Positions 25,437 to 34,092 of a stretch of 64,000 bases of DNA are shown one piece after another; position 1 is the first letter of the stretch; every line of letters begins with the position of its first letter. Source of the stretch: Hydrocarboniphaga daqingensis (GTDB lineage Bacteria; Pseudomonadota; Gammaproteobacteria; Nevskiales; Nevskiaceae). The stretch is from assembly GCF_900129825.1 (NCBI RefSeq), contig NZ_FQWZ01000004.1:397312-461311 (forward strand), written 5' to 3'. A program made the position numbers and the translations under genes. Below the pieces are notes generated by a model. It did not search any database. It worked only from the letters and a program-made list of their open reading frames with translations, and was not told the DNA's origin.

Positions 25437-28202
25437 TTGACGCGTTTGTTCAACCGCTTGGTCGACGGGGTTGCAAGCCACCCGTGGTGGCCGCTCGTGC
25501 TGGTGTTGGCGATCACGATCGCGGCAGCGCTGAACTGCGTCGACCGTGACGGCAGCTTGCGTATCGGCGTCGATCCGTCGACCGAAAAACTGCTGCCGCA
25601 GGATGACGCCGACCGGCTCAGTTTCGAGCATCTGCGCGCGACGTTCGGCGATACCGACGCCATTCTGCTCGCGGTGCGCTTCGACACCGTGTGGCGTGCC
25701 GACAGCTTGGCCGCCATTGCCCAGCTCAGCGACGCGCTGCGCCGCGTCGACGGCGTCAAGAGTGTGTATTCGCTGGCCACGGCGCCCAATCTGCTGGCGC
25801 AGGGCGAAGACATCGAGGTCAGCACGTTTACCGAGCAGGCCGCGCAGGATGCTTCGGTCATTCCGGCCTTGGCCGACGCGTTCGTGCGCAATCCGGTGTA
25901 TCGCGGCACGCTGGTGTCGTCAGATGGTCGCTATGCAGCGCTGGTCGTGTCGCTCGATGGCGTCGACGAAGTCCGCTTTCTGCGCGAACACTACGAACGT
26001 CGCTTCCGCGAACTCGCCCAGCAGACCACCGGCAGCGCCGAGATTCACGTTACCGGCGCGTCGGTGATCCGCGCCGCGACCACGCTGGCGCTGCTCGACA
26101 CGCTCAAGTTCACGATCCCGACGATCTACGGTCTGATCGTCGTGCTGTTGCTGGTGGCGTTTCGCTCGATCCGGGCGATGCTAACGGCCGTCGTCGGCGT
26201 CAGCATCGCGATGATCTGGACGCTGGCCAGCGCCGTGGCGCTGGAGATTCCGCTGAACGTGGTCACCGTGATCACGCCGCCGCTGGTGGTGACGCTGGGG
26301 CTGGCCTATGCGATCCATCTGCTGTCGGATTTCTTCTCCGAGCCGGCGCGCAATGCCGCCGAGCGCCGCGAGCGCAGCATCCATGTGATGAAGCAGTTGG
26401 CGCCGGCCTTGCTGCTGGCGACGGCGACCACGGTGGCGGGATTCCTAGCGCTGCTGCTCAATGCGCTGCCGGCGATCCGGCAGTTCGTCATGCTGTCGGT
26501 ACTGGGCGTGTCGTACCTGTTGCTGCTGACGCTGTTCTTCATGCCGGCCATGCTGTCGGTATTGCACTGTGGCTCGCGGGAACACAACCAGCTTGGCAAC
26601 CGCTTGGCGCAGCGCTTCGCGGGGCCGCTGTCGCGGTTCGACACCCGTTGGCGCAGCCGCATCATCGGCGTCGCCCTGGTGCTGGTACCGGTCTGCCTGC
26701 TGCTGGCCACTGGCATTCCAGTGGGTGCCGACTACGTGAAAGGCTTTGTCGCCGACCATCCGGCGCGGATGGATTACGAGGCCGTCAACCGGGTCTTCAA
26801 CGGCGCCAATCTGGTGTCGGTGCACATCGACAGTCATCTGAACGATGCGCTGACCGAGCCGGAACTGATGCAGGCGATCGACGGGCTGCAGACTTGGCTG
26901 CGGAAGCAGCCTGAAGTTGGCGCCGCCGTGTCGTACGTCGATCATCTGAAGCTGATCAACCAGAGCATGAACGAGGGCGCGGCTGCGGCTTATGCCTTGC
27001 CCGACAGCGCCGCCGCCGCCAAGCAGTTGCTGGTGTTTGCCGGTGGCGACGACCTGCGTCGTTTCGTCGATCCGCGATTTCGCGAGGCTCTGATCTCGAT
27101 TCGTCTCAACGTCAACGACTCGGCCGAGATCGCCCGCTTCGCCGAGCGCACCCGTTTGCAGCTGGCGACGCTGCCGCAGCCGCTCGACGGCGAACTGACC
27201 GGCAGCTCGGTGCTGGCGACGCGCACGGTCGAGGAGATCGGCAAGGGGCAGTGGCTGTCGCTGGCCGTGGCCGGTGCGGTGATCTGGGCGCTGCTGGCGC
27301 TGATGTTCACGTCGATGATCGCCGGCTTGTGGGCCTTGTTGCCCAACCTGCTGCCGGTTGCCGTGTACTTCGGTCTGCTGCGGATTCTCGACATTCCGCT
27401 GAACCCGACCAATAGTCTGATCGCCAGCATCGTGCTCGGCATTGCGGTCGACGACACCGTGCACTTCCTGGCGCGCTTCAACCGCTACGCGCGGGCGCTC
27501 GGCAACGAGCAGCAAGCCGTCGAGAAGGCGCTGGCCGGCACGCTGCGCCCGACCACGCTCAACACGCTGGCGCTGTGCCTGGGCTTGCTGATGTTTGCCG
27601 GCAGCGACCTGCGATCGCAGGTGCAGTTCGGCTTGCTGGCGTCGTTTACGCTGTTCGTTGCGTGGATTTCCGAGATCACGCTGACGCCGGCACTGGCGAC
27701 GCGCCTGAAGATCGTCACGCTGTGGGATCTGCTGCGGCTGGACTTGGGCCAGTCGCCACAGCACACGATCCCGTTGTTCTCGGGGCTGTCGCTGCGTCAG
27801 GCGCGAGTATTCGCGTTGATATCCAAGCTAGAGCGCCACCAGGCCGGCGATTTGGTGATTCGCCAGGGCGATGTCGCGCGTGACATGTACGTGGTCGTCG
27901 ACGGCGATATCGAGATCTGGATCGATCGCGGAGGGGAGCACCAGACGCTGACCCGCCTGACGCGTGGCGCGGTCTTGGGTGAGGCCGGCTACTTCGGCCA
28001 GAAGCGCACCGCCAACGCGGCCGCAACGACACCGCTGCGCGTGCTCCGCTTCGACTCGCAGGACTTGGAGCGGCTGCGGCGCCGCTACCCGCGGATCGCC
28101 GCTACCGTCTTCCGCAATCTGAATCGCGTCCAGGCCGAGCGGCTGGCGCGTGCCACGGCCATGCTGCAGGAAAGTCACCAGCGCGGCGAATCACCACAAT
28201 AA
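25437..28202 (+). CDS. MMPL/RND-family exporter fused to a cyclic-nucleotide-binding domain
   Basis: 921 residues from TTG 25437. Residues about 1-770 are an HpnN/MMPL-type RND transporter with two six-helix bundles and two periplasmic loops; GLAYAIHLLSDFF and GIAVDDTVHFLARFNRYA are the paired TM4-type motifs with acidic residues. From about residue 785 follows a cNMP-binding roll: HQAGDLVIRQGD, MYVVVDGDIEIWID, and a phosphate cassette VLGEAGYFGQKRTANA in which the Gly-Glu and Arg-Thr-Ala needed for cyclic-nucleotide binding are all kept. This suggests ligand-gated transport. The partner LolA-like protein is encoded immediately upstream. Usual MMPL proteins end before this domain. Confidence 0.9.
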   Translation: MTRLFNRLVDGVASHPWWPLVLVLAITIAAALNCVDRDGSLRIGVDPSTEKLLPQDDADRLSFEHLRATFGDTDAILLAVRFDTVWRADSLAAIAQLSDALRRVDGVKSVYSLATAPNLLAQGEDIEVSTFTEQAAQDASVIPALADAFVRNPVYRGTLVSSDGRYAALVVSLDGVDEVRFLREHYERRFRELAQQTTGSAEIHVTGASVIRAATTLALLDTLKFTIPTIYGLIVVLLLVAFRSIRAMLTAVVGVSIAMIWTLASAVALEIPLNVVTVITPPLVVTLGLAYAIHLLSDFFSEPARNAAERRERSIHVMKQLAPALLLATATTVAGFLALLLNALPAIRQFVMLSVLGVSYLLLLTLFFMPAMLSVLHCGSREHNQLGNRLAQRFAGPLSRFDTRWRSRIIGVALVLVPVCLLLATGIPVGADYVKGFVADHPARMDYEAVNRVFNGANLVSVHIDSHLNDALTEPELMQAIDGLQTWLRKQPEVGAAVSYVDHLKLINQSMNEGAAAAYALPDSAAAAKQLLVFAGGDDLRRFVDPRFREALISIRLNVNDSAEIARFAERTRLQLATLPQPLDGELTGSSVLATRTVEEIGKGQWLSLAVAGAVIWALLALMFTSMIAGLWALLPNLLPVAVYFGLLRILDIPLNPTNSLIASIVLGIAVDDTVHFLARFNRYARALGNEQQAVEKALAGTLRPTTLNTLALCLGLLMFAGSDLRSQVQFGLLASFTLFVAWISEITLTPALATRLKIVTLWDLLRLDLGQSPQHTIPLFSGLSLRQARVFALISKLERHQAGDLVIRQGDVARDMYVVVDGDIEIWIDRGGEHQTLTRLTRGAVLGEAGYFGQKRTANAAATTPLRVLRFDSQDLERLRRRYPRIAATVFRNLNRVQAERLARATAMLQESHQRGESPQ

Positions 28203-28220
28203 ACATGACGAGGAGCGGCA

Positions 28221-29099
28221 ATGGATCTGGACGCATTCAAACTCAAGCCTTTGACGGCCGGCTCGCTGGCTGGCAAGACGCTATTCATCACCGGTGGTAG
28301 CCGCGGTATCGGCCTTGCGATCGCCGAGCGTGCTGCGCGTGACGGCGCCAACGTCGCCATCGCGGCCAAGACGGCCGAGCCGCATCCCAAGCTCGAAGGC
28401 ACGATCTATTCGGCCGTCGAGGCGATCGAGCGGGCAGGCGGAAAGGGCCTGGCGCTGCAATGCGACATTCGTGACGAGGCCCAAGTGCAGGCGGCGGTCG
28501 CCGCCACGGTCGAGCGTTTCGGCGGCATCGACATCCTGGTCAACAATGCCAGCGCGATCCAGCTGACCGGCACGCTGGAAACCGACATGAAGCGCTACGA
28601 CCTGATGAATGGGATCAACGCGCGCGGTACGTATCTGGTGGGTCGCACCTGCATCCCGCATCTGAAACGCGCTGCCAATCCGCATATCCTGGCGCTGTCG
28701 CCGCCGCTGGATCTGTCGCCGAAGTGGTTTGGCCCGCATGTGGCGTATTCGATGGCCAAGTACGGCATGAGCTTCTGCATCTTGGCGTGGGCCGAGGAAT
28801 TCCGTAAGGCCGGCATTGCGGCCAACGCGCTGTGGCCGCGCACCGGCATCGCCACGGCGGCGGTCAACATGCTCGGCGGCGAGGCGCTGATGAAGCAGTC
28901 GCGCAAGCCCGAGATCATGGCCGATGCCGCGCACGTGATGCTGACGCAGCCGAGCCGAGCATTTACCGGCCAGTTCTGTATCGACGATCTGGTTCTGCAG
29001 GCCGCCGGTGTGAAGGACTTCAGTCATTACGCGGCCGTGCCGGGCACGACGCGCTTCATGCCCGACTTCTTCGTCCCGGACGGGCTTCCCGAGGTCTGA
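28221..29099 (+). CDS. Short-chain dehydrogenase/reductase, HSDL2-like
   Basis: 292 residues. NAD(P)-binding [39 protein letters not shown], and the active-site YSMAKYGMS (Tyr-x-x-x-Lys) are present. The insertion [23 protein letters not shown], with Ser upstream of the Tyr, and [17 protein letters not shown] are features of the HSDL2-like group linked to fatty acid or sterol metabolism. Ribosome site GAGGAG lies about 8 bases before the ATG. It starts 18 bases after the MMPL transporter and probably shares its transcript; the substrate may be the exported lipid. Confidence 0.9.
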   Translation: MDLDAFKLKPLTAGSLAGKTLFITGGSRGIGLAIAERAARDGANVAIAAKTAEPHPKLEGTIYSAVEAIERAGGKGLALQCDIRDEAQVQAAVAATVERFGGIDILVNNASAIQLTGTLETDMKRYDLMNGINARGTYLVGRTCIPHLKRAANPHILALSPPLDLSPKWFGPHVAYSMAKYGMSFCILAWAEEFRKAGIAANALWPRTGIATAAVNMLGGEALMKQSRKPEIMADAAHVMLTQPSRAFTGQFCIDDLVLQAAGVKDFSHYAAVPGTTRFMPDFFVPDGLPEV

Positions 29100-29101
29100 G
29101 C

Positions 29102-29614
29102 ATGTCGCGCTATCGGCCGCCGTCGGAGAAGGGCTCGCTGTACGTGACGGCCGGTGGCTATGCGCGTCTGCGCGACGAGTACGACCAGCTGTGGCGCGTG
29201 CGCCGCCCCGAGGTCGTCCGCGCCTTGGCCGCAGCGGCGGCCGAAGGTGACCGGTCCGAGAACGCCGAGTACCAGTACCGTAAAAAGGAACTGCGCGAGA
29301 TCGACCGGCGCGTGCACTACCTGCAGGTCCGACTGCCGGAACTGCAGGTCGTCGACCGTGTTCCGGACCGTGGCGACCGTGTGTTTTTCGGCGCCTGGGT
29401 CGAGGTGGCCGACGACAGCGGTGAGACTCGGCGCTACCGGATCGTCGGCCCGGACGAGGCCGGCTTCGACGGTGGCTACATCAGTGTCGATTCACCACTG
29501 GCACGGGCGCTGCTGGGCAAGGGCGAGGGTGAGGTTTTCCGGCTGCGGCTGCCGTCGGGTGAAACCGAAATCGAGGTCGTATCCGTAGGCTATGACGCGC
29601 CAACTCGCGCTTGA
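29102..29614 (+). CDS. greB: Transcription elongation factor GreB
   Basis: 170 residues, the usual length. The N-terminal coiled coil ([46 protein letters not shown]) has the acidic tip pair of Gre factors (GDRSENAEY), which enters the RNA polymerase secondary channel to stimulate transcript cleavage. The C-terminal FKBP-like domain has [19 protein letters not shown] and [14 protein letters not shown]. Its GreB rather than GreA nature follows from the [12 protein letters not shown] start and [15 protein letters not shown]. It begins 2 bases after the SDR gene. Confidence 0.95.
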   Translation: MSRYRPPSEKGSLYVTAGGYARLRDEYDQLWRVRRPEVVRALAAAAAEGDRSENAEYQYRKKELREIDRRVHYLQVRLPELQVVDRVPDRGDRVFFGAWVEVADDSGETRRYRIVGPDEAGFDGGYISVDSPLARALLGKGEGEVFRLRLPSGETEIEVVSVGYDAPTRA

Positions 29615-29740
29615 AACGCGGCGCCCGGCCCCAACTGAATCGTAAATGAACGGTTGTGCCGACCACGGTTTCGGCGCGCGATAATGCGCCATCGGCGGCC
29701 GGGTGCCGCCCGAACTTTTCGCCTTCCCAGGAGCCTTCGC

Positions 29741-30274
29741 ATGCGTAACTCTGTCCTTCGCAGCCTGACGCTGACGAGCCTGGCGCTCGCGCTGACAGCC
29801 TGCGCCACGGCCACGCCGTACCAGCCGATCAAGAACGGCGTCGGCTACGCCGAGCAGCGGCTGGAGTCCAACCGTTACAAAGTCACGTTTGCTGGCAACT
29901 CCAGCACGCCGCGGCAGACGGTCGAAAACTACCTGTTGTATCGCGCCGCCGAAGTCACGCTGCAGAACGGCTACGACTATTTCGTCCAGGCCGATGCCAA
30001 CACCGACGCGCAGACCACGTACTCGCAGACGTTCTCGGGTGGGTTTGGTGGGTTTGGTGGCTACGGCGGCTATTGGTCGCCGTTCTATGGCCCCGGTTTC
30101 GGATTGGGCGTCAGCAACGCGATTCCGCGCACCGAGTACGAGGCACAGGCCAATATTCTGGTCTTCAAGGGCCCCAAGCCGGCCGACAACTTCAAGGCTT
30201 TTGATGCCCGCGAGGTCAAGGCCAACCTGGAGTCGCTGATCGCCCGTCCGCCGCAGCAGGCCGCGCGCAACTGA
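29741..30274 (+). CDS. CC0125/CC1285-type lipoprotein
   Basis: 177 residues. Lipoprotein signal LALTACATATPYQP with lipobox LTAC. The conserved body YAEQRLESNRYKVTFAGNSSTPRQTVENYLLYRAAEVTLQNGYDYF matches a widely spread family of unknown function. A Gly/Tyr/Phe-rich insert (GGFGGFGGYGGYWSPFYG) follows. CAGGAG lies about 11 bases before ATG. It is separated from greB by 126 bases and may have its own promoter. Confidence 0.85.
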   Translation: MRNSVLRSLTLTSLALALTACATATPYQPIKNGVGYAEQRLESNRYKVTFAGNSSTPRQTVENYLLYRAAEVTLQNGYDYFVQADANTDAQTTYSQTFSGGFGGFGGYGGYWSPFYGPGFGLGVSNAIPRTEYEAQANILVFKGPKPADNFKAFDAREVKANLESLIARPPQQAARN

Positions 30275-30283
30275 GCGTTCACT

Positions 30284-30324
30284 GACGTAGCGCGTGCCGC
30301 CGGCAGCGGCGGCGCGCGCTACGT
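30284..30324. terminator. Long hairpin between convergent genes
   Basis: GACGTAGCGCG and its complement CGCGCTACGTC enclose a further GC-rich stem (GCCGCC / GGCGGC), making a nearly continuous hairpin between the lipoprotein and rhodanese genes. There is no T tract on either side, so it may terminate both directions only in part. Confidence 0.5.
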
Positions 30325-30335
30325 CATCGTCAGCG

Positions 30336-30701
30336 TCACTCGACCGGCAGCAGGTCCTTCAGTTCGCGCCAGCCGCCGTCGATGTTGACGACATTGTCGT
30401 AGCCCATTTTCTTCAGGTTGTCGGCCGCCAGAGCCGACCGGAACCCACCGCCGCAGTACAGGTACAGCGGGGTGCTCTTGTCGGGATGGCGCGATTCGAT
30501 ATCGCGCTCGATGACGCCCTTGCCGATATGCTCGGCGCCCTTGATGTGCCCGGCTGCATATTCGCTTTCTTCGCGTACATCGATCAGCTTGGCGTTGGGC
30601 ACGGCGCCCAGTTCGGCCGCCAGCGCGCGCGCCGGGATTTCACGGACCCGGCTGCGGGCGTCGTTGACCAGTTTCAGAAAGTTGTGGGAGTGGCCGCTCA
30701 T
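30336..30701 (-). CDS. Single-domain rhodanese
   Basis: 121 residues. KLIDVREESEYAAGHIKGAEHIG and the active-site loop LYCGGGFRSA with the catalytic Cys83 identify a rhodanese domain; VVNIDGGWRELK closes it. Such proteins carry sulfane sulfur or act in redox relay. The loop CGGGFR is smaller than the classic CRKGVT, as in many GlpE-like stand-alone proteins. CAGGA lies before ATG 30701. It diverges from the Ton operon. Confidence 0.9.
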   Translation of the reverse strand: MSGHSHNFLKLVNDARSRVREIPARALAAELGAVPNAKLIDVREESEYAAGHIKGAEHIGKGVIERDIESRHPDKSTPLYLYCGGGFRSALAADNLKKMGYDNVVNIDGGWRELKDLLPVE

Positions 30702-30913
30702 CGTCGTTCCTGTCGTGCGTGGCATGGATGTAGGCGCCGATTCTACTGATGCGGGCGCGATCCGACCCGTGGTTGCCGTGGAACCGGGGTTCGAAACCGC
30801 GGTCGATCGGGTGGCTGCGTTGGCCTCGTCCATATCGACGTTGACAGCGACAACGGCGGCGCCGAATCTTCGCGGCAAATTAGTGGGTCGACTTGCGATT
30901 GAGGAGCGTACCG

Positions 30914-31711
30914 GTGCAGAGGTCTTTTCGGGCCCATTCTTGGGCTCTGCTCTTGTCATGGCCGCTGGCCGTCACGGCGCTGCCGGTGACCGCAGCCGCT
31001 GCCGATCCGGTCGGGCAGGCGCTCGACGCCACGATCGCAGCCAACCGGGGTGCGCGTGATTCTCAGGCGCGGATCAACCAGCTCGATGACGCCACGCGGC
31101 AGATGCTGGAACGCTATCGCGCGGCCACCTGGCAGTCGCAGCAGCTGAAGGTTTATGCCGAACAGCTCGAAGAGCTGGCCAATGGTCAGGAGGCGGAGCG
31201 CGATTCGCTGTCGCGGCAGTTAACCGAGATCGATCGCACCGAGCGTGAACTGTTGCCGCTGATGCTGCGCATGGTGCAAGGGCTCGAAAGCGTGGTTGCT
31301 GAAGACCTGCCGTTTCTGCAGCAAGAGCGCAAGGACCGCGTCGATGGCATCAAGCGGCTGATGTCGGACCCGTCGACCAGCAATGCCGACAAGTTCAAGC
31401 GAATTCTGGAGGCCTATCAGATCGAAGCTGAGTACGGTCGCACGCTGGGCGCCGAGCGTACGCAGATCGATCAGCGCACCGTCGACGTGCTGCGCGTCGG
31501 GCGCACGGCGCTGTACTACCTGAGTACGGACGGCAGCCAGGCCGGGTGGTGGGATGCCGCCGCACGCCAATGGCAGACGCTGGACTCGGAGCACATCACG
31601 CCGATCCGCCGCGGTTTGCGGATGGCGCGCGAAACCTTGGCGCCCGATCTGTTGCAGTTGCCGATGCCGCAGCGGCTGGCTGCCGCGCCCGCCACCGAGA
31701 CCGCGCGATGA
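30914..31711 (+). CDS. DUF3450 periplasmic coiled-coil protein of the TtpC-type Ton operon
   Basis: 265 residues from GTG 30914, which has GAGGAG 7 bases upstream. Signal peptide WALLLSWPLAVTALPVTAAAA. The mature part is mostly helical and charged (INQLDDATRQMLERYRAATWQSQQLKVYAEQLEEL, LSRQLTEIDRTERELLPLM, LMSDPSTSNADKFKRILEAYQIEAEYG), then LYYLSTDGSQAGWWD. DUF3450 genes regularly head operons with a TolQ-like protein, ExbB, ExbD, TonB and a TPR protein, as here. The next gene overlaps its stop by 4 bases (ATGA). A TTGACA at 30841 in the divergent gap may be its -35 but no matching -10 is clear. Confidence 0.88.
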   Translation: MQRSFRAHSWALLLSWPLAVTALPVTAAAADPVGQALDATIAANRGARDSQARINQLDDATRQMLERYRAATWQSQQLKVYAEQLEELANGQEAERDSLSRQLTEIDRTERELLPLMLRMVQGLESVVAEDLPFLQQERKDRVDGIKRLMSDPSTSNADKFKRILEAYQIEAEYGRTLGAERTQIDQRTVDVLRVGRTALYYLSTDGSQAGWWDAAARQWQTLDSEHITPIRRGLRMARETLAPDLLQLPMPQRLAAAPATETAR

Positions 31712-33120
31712 TCGCCGCGACCTCACGCATTGCATCGGGCGCATTGGCGCTCGCGCTGCTGCTGGCGTCGTTGTCGTCGCTGGCAGCGACCCCGCCGCCG
31801 GCTAACGGCCTGGATAAGTTGGTCGAGCAGATCCGCGACGGTTCGCGCGAAATGTCCAAGACCAACGCCGAGCGCGAAGCGCGGTTCCTGCGCGACAAGA
31901 CGCAGCAAGCGGCGCTGCTGGCGCAAGCCGAGGCCGCGCGGAACGCGGCCGATGCCCGCGCCAAGGCGGCCAAGGCACGGTTCGATGGTGCGCAAGCCGG
32001 CATTGCCGCGCTCAAGCAGCAGCTGTCCGGCCGCGTGGGTGATAGCGCGCAGATTTTTTCGGCCGTGGCCGAGGCCGCGGGTGCGTTCCGTGCACAGGCT
32101 GGGGATTCGCTGGTGACGCCGCAGTTCCCCGACCGCATTGCCGAACTCGACGCGCTGGCGCAGGCGCGCGAGCTGCCCGGTGTCGACCAGATCGAGCAGC
32201 TCTGGCTGGCCTACGCCCAGGAAATTGCCGAAGGCGGCAAGGTGGCGCGCTTCGACGCGCAAGTGTTCGACGACCAGGGCAGCCCGCAGCAACAGCAGGT
32301 CACGCGTATCGGCCTGTTTACCGCGTTCGCCGACGGCCGTTACCTGGCGCTGCAGCCCGACACCGGCAAGCTTGCGGCGTTGGCGCGCCAGCCCGGCCAC
32401 ACTGGCCTGATCGATGATTTCGGTCGCGGCGACGAGCCGCTGGCCACGATCTTGATCGACCCGTCGCGCGGTGCGCTGCTGCGCCGTTCGGCCGAGCGGC
32501 CGACGCTGGGCGAGCGGATCGATCAGGGCGGCGAAGTTGGCTACGTAATCATCGCCATCGGTATTCTCGGCGGCGTGCTGGCGATCTATCAGCTGGTGTA
32601 TCTGCTGCGGGTCGATCGGCAGGTGCGTCAGCAGTTGCGCCAGATCGAGCAGCCGCGGCTCGACAATCCGCTCGGCCGCGTGCTGGCGAGCATTGCGCCG
32701 CAGGGCGCCTCCGACGCACTGCTGCTGCAAGATCCCGAAGTGCTGGAAACCCGCCTGTCGGAGGCGATTCTGCGCGAAACGCCGAAGCTGGAGCGCTACC
32801 AGTCGCTGCTGAAAATGATCGTTGCAGCCGGCCCCTTGCTCGGCCTGCTCGGCACCGTCGTCGGCATGATCATGACCTTCCAGGTGATCACCGAACTCGG
32901 TGCCGGCGACCCGAAAGTGATGGCCGGTGGCATCTCGCAGGCGATGGTCGCCACGGTGCTCGGCTTGATCATCGCGATCCCGCTGCTGTTCGCAAACAGC
33001 TTCCTGGGCTCGCGCTCGCGCGCACTAACGCAGGTGCTCGACGAGCAGGCGGCGGGTCTGCTGGCGCGCCATCTTGAAGCCAACTCCAAGGCTCAGAGCA
33101 GCGCCGCAGGAGCGCGTTGA
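31708..33120 (+). CDS. TtpC-like MotA/TolQ/ExbB proton channel protein with periplasmic coiled coil
   Basis: 470 residues. Signal peptide (IASGALALALLLASLSSLA), then a coiled coil of about 70 residues (MSKTNAEREARFLRDKTQQAALLAQAEAARNAADARAKAAKARF) and a strand-rich region. A membrane helix VGYVIIAIGILGGVLAIYQLVYLL lies near residue 280 and the MotA/TolQ/ExbB channel domain at about 350-445 (MIVAAGPLLGLLGTVVGMIMTF, AGGISQAMVATVLGLIIAIPLLFANSF). This matches the third energising protein (TtpC) of Vibrio/Shewanella TonB2 systems. ATGA overlap upstream and 1-base overlap downstream show tight coupling. Confidence 0.9.
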   Translation: MIAATSRIASGALALALLLASLSSLAATPPPANGLDKLVEQIRDGSREMSKTNAEREARFLRDKTQQAALLAQAEAARNAADARAKAAKARFDGAQAGIAALKQQLSGRVGDSAQIFSAVAEAAGAFRAQAGDSLVTPQFPDRIAELDALAQARELPGVDQIEQLWLAYAQEIAEGGKVARFDAQVFDDQGSPQQQQVTRIGLFTAFADGRYLALQPDTGKLAALARQPGHTGLIDDFGRGDEPLATILIDPSRGALLRRSAERPTLGERIDQGGEVGYVIIAIGILGGVLAIYQLVYLLRVDRQVRQQLRQIEQPRLDNPLGRVLASIAPQGASDALLLQDPEVLETRLSEAILRETPKLERYQSLLKMIVAAGPLLGLLGTVVGMIMTFQVITELGAGDPKVMAGGISQAMVATVLGLIIAIPLLFANSFLGSRSRALTQVLDEQAAGLLARHLEANSKAQSSAAGAR

Positions 33121-33686
33121 TGCGTCAAATGCTGTCGATGCCACTGACCCTGCTGCTCGATTTCCTCGATGCCGGCGGCTGGGTCGTGGCCTGGATTCTG
33201 ATCACCGCGCTGATCATGTGGACGCTGGTACTCGAGCGCGCGTGGTATCTGTGGAAAATCCATCCGCTGCGACGGGCTGCCGTGATCGCCGAGTGGCGTT
33301 CACGCACCGAACATCACAGCTGGGCGGCGTTGCGGATCCGCAGTGCGATGGTGTCGCAACTCCAGCTTGGCCTGGAGTCGGGCATGGCACTGATCCGTGT
33401 CACGGTGCCGATGGCGCCTTTGCTGGGCCTGCTCGGTACCGTCACCGGCATGCTGCAGGTCTTCGACGCGATGACCTCGTCGAGCAATGCCGATACGCGC
33501 GCGATGGCCGATGGCATCAGCCACGCGATGATCGCGACGATGGCCGGTCTCGTCGTCAGCTTGGTCGGCCTGCTGTTCAGTCACTTGTTCACAACGCGCA
33601 TCCAGCGCGAGACCGCCTACATCCACGATCTGCTCGACGGCCGCCCTTCGGCTCGCGTCGGCCGTCGCATCGGAGCTGCAGCATGA
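33120..33686 (+). CDS. ExbB-like proton channel subunit
   Basis: 188 residues with three membrane helices: WVVAWILITALIMWTLVLERAW, then VTVPMAPLLGLLGTVTGMLQVF and ADGISHAMIATMAGLVVSLVGLLFSHLF. The shorter form fits the ExbB2 subunit of TtpC-type systems. It would conduct protons with ExbD and pass energy to TonB. Its ATG shares one base with the previous stop, and its stop overlaps exbD by 4 bases. Confidence 0.92.
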   Translation: MRQMLSMPLTLLLDFLDAGGWVVAWILITALIMWTLVLERAWYLWKIHPLRRAAVIAEWRSRTEHHSWAALRIRSAMVSQLQLGLESGMALIRVTVPMAPLLGLLGTVTGMLQVFDAMTSSSNADTRAMADGISHAMIATMAGLVVSLVGLLFSHLFTTRIQRETAYIHDLLDGRPSARVGRRIGAAA

Positions 33687-34087
33687 AGTTTCGCCGCCAT
33701 ACCGTGGTGCAGGAAGACACCGGTATCGACCTTGCACCGATGCTCGACTTCGTGATGAACCTGCTGATCTTTTTCATCATCGCCGCCGCTTTCGTGCACG
33801 AGTCGGGCATTCGCGTGAACCGTCCCGCCGCCAAGACGGCCAAGCCCGAGGACAAGGGCAGCATCTTCGTCGCCGTGTCGGCAACCAACGAAGTCTGGAT
33901 CGATCGGCAACGCGTCGACATCCGCCGTTTGCGCGCCGAAATCGAGCGCATGCGACGCGACCGGCCCAAGGCCGCCGTCGTCGTTCAAGCCGATCGTGAT
34001 GCGCGTGCCGGACTGATGGTCGAGGTTATGGACCAGGCGCGTCTGGCGGGTGTTGCCGACGTTGCCATATCCGCAACGCCGCAATAG
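33683..34087 (+). CDS. ExbD-like subunit
   Basis: 134 residues. The N-terminal cytoplasmic tail leads into a single helix with the proton-path Asp (IDLAPMLDFVMNLLIFFIIAAAFV), followed by a periplasmic domain (IFVAVSATNEVWIDRQRV, AAVVVQADRDARAGLMVEVMDQARLAGVADVAIS). The ATG overlaps the ExbB stop as ATGA. A longer open frame reaching back to 33074 overlaps exbB and is not the gene. Confidence 0.93.
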   Translation: MKFRRHTVVQEDTGIDLAPMLDFVMNLLIFFIIAAAFVHESGIRVNRPAAKTAKPEDKGSIFVAVSATNEVWIDRQRVDIRRLRAEIERMRRDRPKAAVVVQADRDARAGLMVEVMDQARLAGVADVAISATPQ

Positions 34088-34092
34088 CCCCG

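Noticed and set aside
30841..30870. TTGACA as promoter of the Ton operon
   Set aside because: No -10 better than 3 of 6 at 16-18 bases; kept only as a possibility in the DUF3450 entry.
33074..33682. N-terminal extension of exbD
   Set aside because: The frame lies over exbB in another phase; the ATG at 33683 overlapping the exbB stop is the natural start.
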